Part shown: one piece after another, positions 9,172 through 17,453 of the stretch
How the letters are laid out: every line of letters starts with the position of its first letter
Numbering within the stretch: position 1 is the stretch's first letter
Assembly: GCA_039030125.1 (NCBI GenBank)
Contig: JBCCEV010000048.1
Location: 1-25,376 of the forward strand
DNA: 25,376 nt
Direction of reading: 5' to 3'
Source: JBCCEV01 sp039030125
Lineage (GTDB): Bacteria; Pseudomonadota; Gammaproteobacteria; Ga0077536
The notes under the pieces: generated by a model
Databases searched by the model: none
Told to the model about the DNA's origin: nothing
The model's input: only the letters and a program-made list of their open reading frames with translations
Program-made: the position numbers and the translations under genes

Positions 9172-9199
9172 ATTTTAAGGGCGGATCTGTTTTTGCAAA
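9172..9199 (-). promoter_or_regulatory. Candidate sigma-70 promoter for the DUF445 gene
   Basis: On the minus strand TTTGCA (9199-9194), a 16-base spacer, then TAAAAT (9177-9172), about 30 bp before the ATG at 9141. Similar TAAAAT boxes lie upstream of the minus-strand MBL gene (14350-14345) and crotonase gene (18550-18545), without good -35 boxes. Read by eye only. Confidence 0.3.
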
Positions 9200-9270
9200 G
9201 CGCTGGTGCGCCAGGCCCTCAACACCAAGGCGGACAACGGCTATGATTGCGGACCCTTTAAGCACACTGC

Positions 9271-9274
9271 GGAG
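9271..9274 (+). promoter_or_regulatory. Ribosome-binding site selecting a TTG start for the fused acyl-CoA dehydrogenase
   Basis: GGAG at 9271-9274 sits 6 bases before TTG at 9281. Neither the upstream GTG (9206) nor the downstream ATG (9314) has an equally good site. ATG 9314 would also remove the T-E-D residues that match the T-E-E/D-Q block opening acyl-CoA dehydrogenase domains. Confidence 0.5.
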
Positions 9275-9280
9275 CGTAAA

Positions 9281-11575
9281 TTGAGCAACGCGAGCAACAC
9301 TGCCACCGAAGACATGACCCAGATGCTGCAGGACGCGGCCGCCGATTTTTGCAAGCGCGCTCTACCCCGCGAACGGCTCCGGGCAATCCGCGACCGGCAC
9401 TTGGGGTTCGATAAAACCCAATGGATCGAGATGTGCGAGCTCGGCTGGACCGCTATCCTGGTCGATGAAGCGAATGACGGATTGGGGTTAGGTATTAGGG
9501 CGGCGGGCGCAGTTTGTGAGCAACTCGGCCGTGTCGCGGCACCGGAGCCGATGATCGAAAGCGGTGTTGCCTCCATCGGCCTAATCAACGAACTCGCCCC
9601 AGAACACTCAGCCGTGCCCGCGATCCTCAATGGTGAAAACGTAGTCACCGCGGTATTGGATGATCATGACCTAACCGTCGACGATGAGCATCGGGTGTCA
9701 GGCCGGGCGCGTGCGGTATCGCTCGCAACCGTGGTCGATGCCGTGCTATTGAGCGCGACTACCGGCGACGGGAAACATGCCGTTTATTACATGCCACTGG
9801 CGACTGACGGCTGCAAGGTATCCGCGCTGACAATGGCCGATGGTTCAAGCGCGGCTGAGTTGCGATTTGACCATTGCGCGCTCTCCGCCGAGCAGTGCCT
9901 GAGCCGCGACGCCGCAGCCGCCGTTTCGCGCGCCCGCCAACTGGCGTCTTTAGCGACCAGCGCCTATTTGGTGGGCGCGGCGAGCGCCGTTTATGACCTG
10001 ACCATGGCGTACTTAAAAACCCGCCAGCAGTTCGGCGCGACCATTGGGTCTTTTCAGGGACTTCAGCATCGCGCAGTCGATCTTTACCTGCAAAAAGAAA
10101 TGGCGAGTGCCGTCGTGCTGGAAGCCCTCGATACCTTCGACAGAGCGGCCGATGAGCAAGCGCGTGAAGTTACCGCGGCGCGGGCCAAATATCGCGCCAG
10201 CACGGCAGCGCTCCACATTGCCAAGGAAGCGGTGCAAATGCACGGCGCGATTGGATTCACCGATGAAGCCGATGTCGGTTTATACCTCAACCGGGTCTTG
10301 GTCCTCGCGGCCCGCCATGGCAACGCGAGTCAGCACTGTCGAACGCTTGGTGACTTGCTCAATCACAATATCGAATCCGATACGGGCGAAGCCGCGCTGC
10401 CTGATCCTATCGACACGCCACCAGGCGACGATTGGAACAACCTTTCTGACGATCAATTCCGCGCGAGCGTGCGCGCCTGGTTTGAGTCCAATTACCCCTC
10501 AGAGCTCCGATATCCGCCGCAAAGACTGCGCTGGGCTGAAATAAAGGACTGGTATCTCAAATTGTCGGAACATGGCTGGGTGGCACCGGCCTGGCCACGC
10601 GAGCATGGCGGCATGGGGTTATCGCCATCAAAGCTGCTCATCTTCTATGAAGAACAGGAACGTCACGGCGTGGCCCGCGCGCCCGATATGGGTATTCAAA
10701 TGGTCGGCCCGTTGCTCATTCAACACGGTAACGACGACCAGCGTGCTCGCTACCTGCCGAAAATCATTTCTTGCGATACGGTTTGGTGCCAGGGTTACTC
10801 AGAGCCGAATGCCGGTTCTGATCTGGCGAGTCTCAGAACCGAAGCCATCCAGGATGGCGATGAGTTCGTGATTAACGGGCAAAAAACCTGGACCACGTTG
10901 GCGCAAGACGCAACCCATATGTTTTGCCTGGCTCGCACTTCAAAAGAAGGCAAGCAACAAGAGGGGATCTCGTTCTTCCTAATTGATCTCGCCAAACCGG
11001 GGGCCACGATCAGACCCATCCGCAACATCGCCGGACACGAGGAGTTCTGCGAAGTCTTTCTCGACAACGTGCGGGTCCCAGCCGAAGACCTGGTGGGAGA
11101 GATCAATCAAGGCTGGACGATTGCTAAAGCGTTGCTCGGGTTCGAAAGGATCTTCCTGGGCTCACCCAAGCAGTGCCAGTTCGCGATGCGCCGCCTTGAG
11201 GAAATGGCGCACAGCATGAAGTTGTTCGACGACGCTTCATTTGCCGATCGCTTCACCAAGCTCAAGCTCGACACCCTCGATCTCGAATCGCTCTACGTAA
11301 AATTCGCGGACATCGTGAGACGGGGCGAGAAACTTGGGCCCGATGTCTCGGTGCTGAAGATTTGGGCGACCGAAACATTCGCGCGTTTATCTGAACTCAT
11401 GGTCGAAGCAGCGGGACCGCTGGGCGGTACAACCGGCAAACTCGATTTTGGCGAAACTCAAACTGATGTATTGAGTCAGTTTTATAATGCTAGGCCGGCG
11501 ACGATTTATGCGGGGTCCAACGAGATCCAGCGCAACATCGTGTCTAAGTTGGTGTTGGGGTTACCCTCCAAGTAG
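9281..11575 (+). CDS. Double-length (tandem two-domain) acyl-CoA dehydrogenase
   Basis: About 764 residues from the TTG start (789 if GTG 9206 is used), twice the size of an ordinary FadE. Domain 1 (~9300-10360) has an acyl-CoA dehydrogenase C-terminal block: TRQQFGATIGSFQGLQHRAV, AKEAVQMHGAIGFTDEADVG. Domain 2 (~10430-11575) is a full second copy: WCQGYSEPNAGSDLASLRT (flavin-binding region), FVINGQKTWTT, and the end ATIYAGSNEIQRNIVSK. Domain 2 is closer to consensus; domain 1 is more diverged. The layout resembles mycobacterial FadE34 (ChsE3), a single-chain version of the alpha2-beta2 heterotetrameric steroid side-chain dehydrogenases FadE26-27 and FadE28-29. FAD-dependent alpha,beta-oxidation of a bulky acyl-CoA is therefore a reasonable inference; the substrate is not determined. 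No electron-transfer flavoprotein genes are nearby. A repeat-filled gap follows. Confidence 0.9.
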   Translation: MSNASNTATEDMTQMLQDAAADFCKRALPRERLRAIRDRHLGFDKTQWIEMCELGWTAILVDEANDGLGLGIRAAGAVCEQLGRVAAPEPMIESGVASIGLINELAPEHSAVPAILNGENVVTAVLDDHDLTVDDEHRVSGRARAVSLATVVDAVLLSATTGDGKHAVYYMPLATDGCKVSALTMADGSSAAELRFDHCALSAEQCLSRDAAAAVSRARQLASLATSAYLVGAASAVYDLTMAYLKTRQQFGATIGSFQGLQHRAVDLYLQKEMASAVVLEALDTFDRAADEQAREVTAARAKYRASTAALHIAKEAVQMHGAIGFTDEADVGLYLNRVLVLAARHGNASQHCRTLGDLLNHNIESDTGEAALPDPIDTPPGDDWNNLSDDQFRASVRAWFESNYPSELRYPPQRLRWAEIKDWYLKLSEHGWVAPAWPREHGGMGLSPSKLLIFYEEQERHGVARAPDMGIQMVGPLLIQHGNDDQRARYLPKIISCDTVWCQGYSEPNAGSDLASLRTEAIQDGDEFVINGQKTWTTLAQDATHMFCLARTSKEGKQQEGISFFLIDLAKPGATIRPIRNIAGHEEFCEVFLDNVRVPAEDLVGEINQGWTIAKALLGFERIFLGSPKQCQFAMRRLEEMAHSMKLFDDASFADRFTKLKLDTLDLESLYVKFADIVRRGEKLGPDVSVLKIWATETFARLSELMVEAAGPLGGTTGKLDFGETQTDVLSQFYNARPATIYAGSNEIQRNIVSKLVLGLPSK

Positions 11576-11639
11576 AAGGCGAACTTGCTTGCAAGGACGT
11601 TGTTGCGAAATCCCTCAAAATCCTCATTTACGCTTCAAG

Positions 11640-11741
11640 TAAACTCCGGTTTTTCGGGTTTTCGCGCCTACTCCTTGCGACGCGATTTCGCCTTCCCTGG
11701 CATGGAAGTCTGCTCAATTTCGCTCGCAACGCTTCCTCGAT
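11640..11741. repeat. Intergenic repeat family, copy 1
   Basis: The 369-bp gap 11576-11944 between convergent genes holds no convincing gene. The unit begins TAAACTCCGG and contains a 79-bp core (11663-11741) starting CGCGCCTACTCC. The core matches copy 2 at 11785-11863 at roughly 85% by hand alignment. Just upstream, 11587-11612 (GCTTGCAAGGACGTTGTTGC and onward) matches the head of the 17.2-kb element (17214-17242). Confidence 0.7.
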
Positions 11742-11745
11742 AAAA

Positions 11746-11863
11746 AAACTCCGGTTCGAATCAGCGGTTTTTGGGAACCCAACGCGCGCCTACTCTCCTT
11801 GGCGCGATTTCGCCTTCACTGGCATCGAAGTCCGCTCAACTTCGCTCGCGACGCCTCGGTGAT
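11746..11863. repeat. Intergenic repeat family, copy 2
   Basis: Starts AAACTCCGGTT and carries the 79-bp core at 11785-11863 (CGCGCCTACTCTCC then TTCGCCTTC and GGCATCGAAGTCC). Within the core GAAGT/ACTTC can pair around a short loop, with an outer GGCGTCG/CGATGCC (one G-U) on the minus strand. In copy 1 the inner arms become GAAGT/ATTTC, still pairable as RNA through G-U. The downstream 11864-11944 shows nothing recognisable. Confidence 0.7.
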
Positions 11864-11944
11864 CCCAAGCGCGGTTATCGTTGGGGGCGATCTCGCGTTG
11901 CCGGTTGTTAAATGTCCGCAGCCGATAAGCGAGTAAGTTTGCCT

Positions 11945-13390
11945 TCAACTCATAACGAAGTCGTCGAATCGCGGCTCGGCCATATCGCGCTCGAAAGTTT
12001 CGAAATCCCAAGGCCAGGTCACCGGCGTACCATTTTTATCGAGATACCAGCTATTACAACCGCTGGTCCAAATGGTGCCGCCCATGGCCGCTTTGAGATC
12101 GGCATTGAATTGATCGGTGGCGACTTGCCCCGGCTCTAAAGCCTGACAATCGCCCGCGCGGATCCGCTCAGCGAGCTTGAGAATGTAGTCAACCTGCAAT
12201 TCCGAAATCATGATCAACGAGAAGTTACCGATGGGGCTATTGGGGCCCACCAACATAAAAAAATTCGGAAACCCAGGCACCGCCAAGGAGCGATAAGCAG
12301 CGTTCGCATCCGCCCAAGCCTGCTCAATCGTCACGCCATTGCGACCGATGAGCCTTATCGGGCGCATGAATTGGTGGGCATGAAAGCCAGTCGCCAGAAC
12401 TAGAACATCGAGTTCGTGGAGTTCACCATCGACGGTTCGAATGCCGGCTCCCTCCACGCGTTCAATTCCAGCGGTCACCAAATCCGCGTTTGGCTTCTGG
12501 ATTGCCGGATAAAATGTCGATGACATCACCAGGCGTTTACAAGCAACCTTGTAGTCCGGCGTCAGCTTACGCTTAAGTTCAGCATCGTGAACGTTTTGGT
12601 CAAGATTAGCTTGGCACAGCTCATGCAATTTCCCGAGCTGCCGCTCATCCCCCAATACCGCGCGCGCGAAGGTATGGTTGAATTGTCCCTTCCATTGCTC
12701 ATAGATATCGCTCATCAATTGCGGATCAGCCCTGAACTGCGTTTTTTGTTCTTCGCTGTAAGGGACATTCGGCAGCGATATCACCCACTGCGCGGTACGC
12801 TGGAAGAGTGATAGTTTGTCAACACGATCGATAATGGCCGGTGTGATCTGAATGGCGGTCGATCCGGTGCCAATAATCCCGACGCGCTGGTTATCCAAAG
12901 GAACGCTGTGATCCCAACGCGCGGAATGGAAACACGCACCTTCAAAACGACCCAAATCCTCGAGGTCTGGGTATTTTGGATGATGCAGCGGACCGGTCGC
13001 ACAGATCACAATCTCCGCCTCGAACGAGCTGCCGCTAGCCGTGTTCAACCGCCACAGTGATTGATCAAATTTGGCATCGATGACTTCTTCATCAAAGCGG
13101 ATCAGCGAGTGCACACCGTACTTTTCCGCGACACCTTCAAAATACTCACAAATCTCGGCGCCCGGTGAAAACAAATGCGTCCAATTTGGATTGAACTCGA
13201 ACGAGTATGAGTAGTGATGAGAAGGTACATCGCACGATAAGCCGGGATAGGTGTTGTCTCGCCAAGTACCGCCTAAGCGTGATGCTTTCTCCAAAATGGT
13301 GACGTCTTGGTAGCCAGCCTGTTGAAACTTAATGGCGGCGAGAATGCCGGACATACCGGCGCCGATAATGATGATCCGAGGTTTACTCAT
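11945..13390 (-). CDS. Flavin-containing monooxygenase, Baeyer-Villiger type
   Basis: 481 residues. N-terminal FAD Rossmann motif IIIIGAGMSG (residues ~6-15), GGTWRDNTYPGLSCDVPSH following, the class B monooxygenase fingerprint FEGACFHSARW (149-159, matching FxGxxxHxxxW), a second NADPH Rossmann motif GIIGTGSTAIQ (~171-181), and the late LVLATGFHAHQFM. Such enzymes use NADPH and O2 to insert oxygen next to a ketone (lactone or ester formation) or to oxidise N/S centres; the NTYPGxxCDVPSH block favours the Baeyer-Villiger group. The ATG at 13390 is 16 bp behind the MBL gene's stop, so the two form one minus-strand operon. An esterase-like MBL hydrolase beside a BVMO fits ring or ketone cleavage followed by hydrolysis, but this is inference. 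The 3' end faces the acyl-CoA dehydrogenase gene. Confidence 0.9.
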   Translation of the reverse strand: MSKPRIIIIGAGMSGILAAIKFQQAGYQDVTILEKASRLGGTWRDNTYPGLSCDVPSHHYSYSFEFNPNWTHLFSPGAEICEYFEGVAEKYGVHSLIRFDEEVIDAKFDQSLWRLNTASGSSFEAEIVICATGPLHHPKYPDLEDLGRFEGACFHSARWDHSVPLDNQRVGIIGTGSTAIQITPAIIDRVDKLSLFQRTAQWVISLPNVPYSEEQKTQFRADPQLMSDIYEQWKGQFNHTFARAVLGDERQLGKLHELCQANLDQNVHDAELKRKLTPDYKVACKRLVMSSTFYPAIQKPNADLVTAGIERVEGAGIRTVDGELHELDVLVLATGFHAHQFMRPIRLIGRNGVTIEQAWADANAAYRSLAVPGFPNFFMLVGPNSPIGNFSLIMISELQVDYILKLAERIRAGDCQALEPGQVATDQFNADLKAAMGGTIWTSGCNSWYLDKNGTPVTWPWDFETFERDMAEPRFDDFVMS

Positions 13391-13406
13391 GATTACAGGG
13401 CTTTAT

Positions 13407-14303
13407 TCAGGCGCGGGCGTAGTTGGCGTCGACGGATAATCCGGAGTCTGTTGTCAAAACACCGCGCTCGACCATATAGATGACAGCGGCAAAAACGCTG
13501 CGCGCGGCGGCAGGATACATTTGGCTGGGCAGGCCCGCATACATGATAGGCACCATCTTTACAATCGAATGCACACCGTCATCAACACAACTTAGAATTT
13601 GCGCCTCGCGATCATGACGGTGCGAAATATAGGCCCGCACGTAATCATGCACATTCTTGATAGCGGGACCGTGCGTCGGCCAATAAATTTCGTCGTCGCG
13701 CTCTAAGAGCAAGTCGAGACTGGCCATGTATTCAGCCATATCCCCGTCCGGCGGCGAAATAATGGTGGTTGACCAGCCCATGACATGATCGCCTGTAAAC
13801 AACGCTCTTTCCTCGCGCAGCGCGTAGCACACATGATTCGAGGTATGACCAGGTGTGTACAAACAGTCGATAGTCCAACCGTTGCCGTTGATGACATCAC
13901 CATGCTTGACTTCGATATCGGGCGAGAACGCCATATCGCCGCCCTCCTCGACTTGCACGCCTTGCTCTAGTTTTCCCGCCCCGTGCGGCCCGTACCCATA
14001 AGTGGGCACGGCCACAGATTCGTGGATGATCGCGCAACCCGGCGAGTGATCATTGTGCGTGTGGGTGATGAGCAGATGGGTGATAGTCTCGCCCTCGACT
14101 GCCGCCATTACCGCCTTAATGTGATCGCGGTCGAACGGCCCTGGATCAATTATCGCCACGTCTCCCGAACCAATTATGTAGGTGCCGGTCCCATGGAGAG
14201 TAAAAGGGCCGGAATTTTTGGCGACGACCCGTCGAATGAGCGGACTGAGCTGATCGACCTGGCCATATTCAAAATCGAGCTCGCGGTTAAACGGAATACT
14301 CAT
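13407..14303 (-). CDS. MBL-fold metallo-hydrolase (LACTB2-like)
   Basis: 298 residues. The metal-binding signature HTHNDH is at residues 81-86, followed by YTPGHTSNHVCY (third-ligand His), LFTGDHVMGWS (bridging Asp) and PTHGP (last His): a complete two-zinc metallo-beta-lactamase fold site. The C-terminal ~70 residues (MVPIMYAGLPSQMYPAAARS) resemble the small winged-helix extension of LACTB2-like hydrolases. Members hydrolyse thioesters, lactones, esters or nucleic acids; the substrate here cannot be named. It is the first gene of a minus-strand operon with the flavin monooxygenase. ATG 14303 has no strong Shine-Dalgarno. A TAAAAT-like -10 box is at 14350-14345. Confidence 0.9.
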   Translation of the reverse strand: MSIPFNRELDFEYGQVDQLSPLIRRVVAKNSGPFTLHGTGTYIIGSGDVAIIDPGPFDRDHIKAVMAAVEGETITHLLITHTHNDHSPGCAIIHESVAVPTYGYGPHGAGKLEQGVQVEEGGDMAFSPDIEVKHGDVINGNGWTIDCLYTPGHTSNHVCYALREERALFTGDHVMGWSTTIISPPDGDMAEYMASLDLLLERDDEIYWPTHGPAIKNVHDYVRAYISHRHDREAQILSCVDDGVHSIVKMVPIMYAGLPSQMYPAAARSVFAAVIYMVERGVLTTDSGLSVDANYARA

Positions 14304-14499
14304 AGATCAAGCGTCGCGCGTAGCCCAGAAGCGAATGAGCCCCTATTTTAACGGTAAAGGCCGCCGTTTAGCTTGGGATCTAAAAACTGCGGGCGAACGT
14401 AACAGGTCGCTAGACAATGTGCGCACCCAGCGCTATATAAACGGATAGCTTTCAACAGACGCGCGCTGACCCACCCACAGCGGCGAGGGGGAAGAAAGA

Positions 14500-14982
14500 G
14501 TGACGATACCACTTCGTATAAACGGGGAGCCTTTTGACCTCGACGTTGCGCCCGATACCCCACTGTTGTGGGTGTTGCGCGATACCGTCGGCCTGACCGG
14601 CACCAAATTCGGCTGCGGCGTTGCCGCTTGTGGCGCCTGCACGGTGCATGTGGACGGCAACCCGATCCGCTCCTGCCTGCTGCCGATCAGCGCAGTAACT
14701 GGGCAAGACGTGACGACCATCGAGGGCGTCTCCGATCATGCCGGTGCCGCTATTCAACGCGCTTGGATTGCCGAGCAAGTACCACAATGTGGTTACTGCC
14801 AATCCGGCATGATCATGGCGGCAACGGCGCTATTGCGTCGACGGCCAGACCCCTCGGACGACGAAATCAATCAGGCGATGACCAATATCTGCCGCTGCGG
14901 CACCTATCAGCGGATCCGTCGCGCCATCCACCGCGCGGCGGATGAGCTGCAGGACCAAACTGCGGAGGTTACGCATGGTTAG
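14500..14982 (+). CDS. [2Fe-2S] small subunit of an IorA-like molybdenum hydroxylase
   Basis: 160 residues from GTG 14500, preceded by a purine-rich AGGGGGA. It carries the plant-type 2Fe-2S centre (GCGVAACGACTVHVDG, then a further Cys in RSCLLP) and the helical second 2Fe-2S domain (QCGYCQSGMIMA and NICRCGTYQRI), the eight cysteines of the xanthine oxidase-family small subunit. It passes electrons from the molybdenum centre of the large subunit encoded next. Isoquinoline 1-oxidoreductase (IorA) and membrane aldehyde dehydrogenase small subunits are the closest named types. The stop overlaps the start of the next gene by 8 bp, indicating translational coupling. Divergent from the MBL gene across 196 bp (14304-14499), which must hold the promoters. 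Confidence 0.92.
   Translation: MTIPLRINGEPFDLDVAPDTPLLWVLRDTVGLTGTKFGCGVAACGACTVHVDGNPIRSCLLPISAVTGQDVTTIEGVSDHAGAAIQRAWIAEQVPQCGYCQSGMIMAATALLRRRPDPSDDEINQAMTNICRCGTYQRIRRAIHRAADELQDQTAEVTHG
14964..14968 (+). promoter_or_regulatory. Ribosome-binding site fixing the start of the molybdenum subunit
   Basis: GGAGG at 14964-14968, 6 bases before ATG 14975. This places the start 33 bp downstream of the longest possible frame (14942) and puts the twin-arginine motif at residues 4-5. Confidence 0.75.
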
Positions 14983-17203
14983 CAGGCGCAAGTTCTTAAT
15001 CACCGCGGCGGCGGCCGGCGGCGCGCTGCTGGTGGGTTACGCGGCAACACGATCACGCGAGCTGTTAGGCGATCCCTCTCTTCTGGCTACCCAAGAAGGA
15101 GAAACGGCCCTTAACGCGTGGTTAAAGATCGATGCTGAGGGCACCGTTTCGGTGGCGGTGCATCGCGCCGAGATGGGACAAGGGATCTATACCGGATTAG
15201 CGATGTTGGTCGCCGAGGAGTTGGATGTTGCTTGGGAGAACATCCGCTATGAGATCCCGCTACCGGACAAGTTCTACGCGAACATTATTGGCTTTGCCGA
15301 CGCCGCGCCGTTTGATAATGAGGATCATGGCTTCCTCGCCGAATCCGCACGTTGGGGCTTTAAACAATTCGGCGCTCTGTTGGGTGGTAATTTCACTGGC
15401 GGCAGCTCTGGGATCCGGGATGCGTGGGAACCGTTGCGCGCTGGCGGTGCGGCAGCCCGCGACATGCTATTGCGAGCCGGTGCCGAGCGGTTGGGTGTGC
15501 CCGTTAGCGAATGCACTACCGACTCCGGTGAAGTGGTGCATCGAGCGAGCCATCGCAAAGTGAGCTACGGCGCTCTCGCGGGCGAAGCCGCCCGTCTTTC
15601 GCCGCCTCAAGACATCCCCTACAAACTCGAATCTGAATACAAAGTTATTGGCCAACCCATGCCGCGCCTGGATATCCCCGCGAAAGTGAACGGCAGCGCG
15701 ACCTTTGGCATCGACGTGCGTCCGGAGGGTTTGGTCTTTGCCGCGGTTGTTGCCAGTCCCAAGATCGGCGGGCAGTTGAAGTCGTTCGACGCTGGTTTTG
15801 CGCAAGACATGCCAGGGGTGATCAAAATCATCGCAACCGATGATTCCGTGATCGCGATCGCCAAGACGTATTGGGAAGCCAAGAAAGCGGTCGGCCAGGT
15901 CATTACCGAGTTCGAGGATCCTGAGCCGTTCGACAACGACTCGATCGCCGCTATCTATGCGCAAGGCATGGAGGAGGACGGTTTTGCTTTTGAGAATGTC
16001 GGTGACGCGCGCGATAACCTTGCCCAGAGCTCGGCTGTGATCCGAGCCGACTACACCGCGCCGATGCTGGCACATGCCTGCATGGAACCGCAAAACTGCA
16101 CGGCATTGATAACCGATGCGAGGTGCGATGTGTGGGCCGGCAACCAAGCGCCATTGATTTTTCGTGACCTGGCGGCAGGTGCGACGGGTCTGGACAAGGA
16201 AAAAGTTTTTATACACACGCAACTCATGGGTGGCGCGTTCGGAGGACGCGGCGAACCCGCCGTTTTATATCAAGCCATCGCCGCCGCTCAGGCCGTCAAG
16301 GGCACGCCGGTACAACTGATCTGGTCGCGCGAGGAAGATATTCAAAAAGACGCCTTCAGGCCCATCGCGCATTCACGGTTTGAAGTAACACTCGATGAAG
16401 CTGGTCAAATTGAAAATTGGTACAACAAGATCGCTGCCCCGTCGCCGACCCAATCGGTGATGTCCCGCTGGCTGCCCAACATCCCGTTTGGCGGTCCGGA
16501 CCGCACCTGCGTCGATGGCGCGATTTTCTTGGACTACAAAATGGCCAACCGTTGTGTTGAGCAAACCGCCGTAGAGATGCCCTTCCCCATCGGTTTCTGG
16601 CGCAGTGTCGGCCACTCATTCCATGCGTTTTTCACCGAATCGTTTATGGATGAACTCGCGCATTCGCAAAAACAAGACCCCTTGCAGTTCCGGCGTCAGC
16701 ATCTGGCCGATGGATCGCGCTCGGCGGCGGTGCTCGACTTGTTAGCAGAAAAATCGCAATGGGGAGACATTCTCCCGCCAGGGCATGCGACCGGAGTGGC
16801 GCTGCATGAATCATTTCATTCCATTGTTGGGCAAGTGGCCGAAGTCGAAGTTGTTGACAGCCAAATTAAGGTACACCGTGTGGTGTGCGTGATTGATTGC
16901 GGTAGAGCGATCAACCCCGATAGCGTCATCGCGCAAATGGAAAGCGGCATCGTCTACGGACTTACCGCCGCACTGTATGGGCGCATTGACATGAAAGACG
17001 GCCGCGTGATGCAAGACAACTTCCCGAACTACCGCATGGCACAGATGCGCGACACGCCCAAGATCGAGACCTACGTGATCAACAGCGGCGCGCCAATCGG
17101 TGGCGTTGGCGAGCCGGGAACCCCGCCCATTGCGCCGGCGGTGTCTAATGCGGTTTATGTGTTAACCGGCAAGAGGAACCGTTCCCTCCCACTCGAGGTT
17201 TAA
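14975..17203 (+). CDS. Molybdopterin-binding large subunit, IorB-like, Tat-exported
   Basis: 742 residues. The N-terminus MVSRRKFLITAAAAGG is a twin-arginine signal followed by a hydrophobic stretch, so the folded Mo-enzyme is exported with its small subunit as hitchhiker. Family motifs: HRAEMGQGIYTGLAMLVAEE, YKVIGQPMPRLDIPAKVNG, MGGAFGGRGEP (molybdopterin-cytosine dinucleotide region), and GGVGEPGTPPIAPAVSNAV with the catalytic Glu of the GEPG motif. Length and fused domain order match the isoquinoline 1-oxidoreductase beta type rather than the three-subunit XdhABC type. The reaction is hydroxylation of a heterocycle or oxidation of an aldehyde; the substrate is unknown. No cytochrome c acceptor subunit and no XdhC-type cofactor-insertion gene follows; a repeat-filled gap does. 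Confidence 0.92.
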   Translation: MVSRRKFLITAAAAGGALLVGYAATRSRELLGDPSLLATQEGETALNAWLKIDAEGTVSVAVHRAEMGQGIYTGLAMLVAEELDVAWENIRYEIPLPDKFYANIIGFADAAPFDNEDHGFLAESARWGFKQFGALLGGNFTGGSSGIRDAWEPLRAGGAAARDMLLRAGAERLGVPVSECTTDSGEVVHRASHRKVSYGALAGEAARLSPPQDIPYKLESEYKVIGQPMPRLDIPAKVNGSATFGIDVRPEGLVFAAVVASPKIGGQLKSFDAGFAQDMPGVIKIIATDDSVIAIAKTYWEAKKAVGQVITEFEDPEPFDNDSIAAIYAQGMEEDGFAFENVGDARDNLAQSSAVIRADYTAPMLAHACMEPQNCTALITDARCDVWAGNQAPLIFRDLAAGATGLDKEKVFIHTQLMGGAFGGRGEPAVLYQAIAAAQAVKGTPVQLIWSREEDIQKDAFRPIAHSRFEVTLDEAGQIENWYNKIAAPSPTQSVMSRWLPNIPFGGPDRTCVDGAIFLDYKMANRCVEQTAVEMPFPIGFWRSVGHSFHAFFTESFMDELAHSQKQDPLQFRRQHLADGSRSAAVLDLLAEKSQWGDILPPGHATGVALHESFHSIVGQVAEVEVVDSQIKVHRVVCVIDCGRAINPDSVIAQMESGIVYGLTAALYGRIDMKDGRVMQDNFPNYRMAQMRDTPKIETYVINSGAPIGGVGEPGTPPIAPAVSNAVYVLTGKRNRSLPLEV

Positions 17204-17231
17204 GGGCTACTGCGCTTGCCTGGGCGTTGTT

Positions 17232-17437
17232 GCAGAGAAATCAGTTCACAGTCATTTATGCATCTATAAACTCCTGCTCCTGATTTCTCCGCGCCTACCC
17301 CAGGCTGCGACCTTAGATCCAGCTCCGCTGGGCTCGTAACGCCCTAACCGATAAAGACTTACCCGCATGTAAACTGCGGCCCCTCGTCAGGTTTCGCCGC
17401 GCCCACCCTAGCTCGACGAAGATCCAGCTCCGCTGGG
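17232..17437. repeat. Intergenic repeat family, copy 3 (long form)
   Basis: The 504-bp gap 17204-17707 between convergent genes has no convincing gene. This unit starts GCAGAGAAATCAGTTC, has TAAACTCC at 17268 and CGCGCCTAC at 17290, and two CCAGCTCCGCTGG mini-hairpins (17319-17331 and 17424-17436). Its core (17266-17437) repeats at 17511-17681 at roughly 85% by hand alignment, with a period of ~245 bp. It shares its head and the TAAACTCC...GCGCCTAC part with the 11.6-kb element. Confidence 0.75.
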
Positions 17438-17453
17438 CGGGCTTGTTGATACC

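Noticed and set aside
11740..11775. tRNA-like GGTTCGAATC string
   Set aside because: The flanking bases do not form a T-arm stem, and there is no acceptor stem, anticodon arm or CCA nearby. It is not a tRNA, and specifically not selC.
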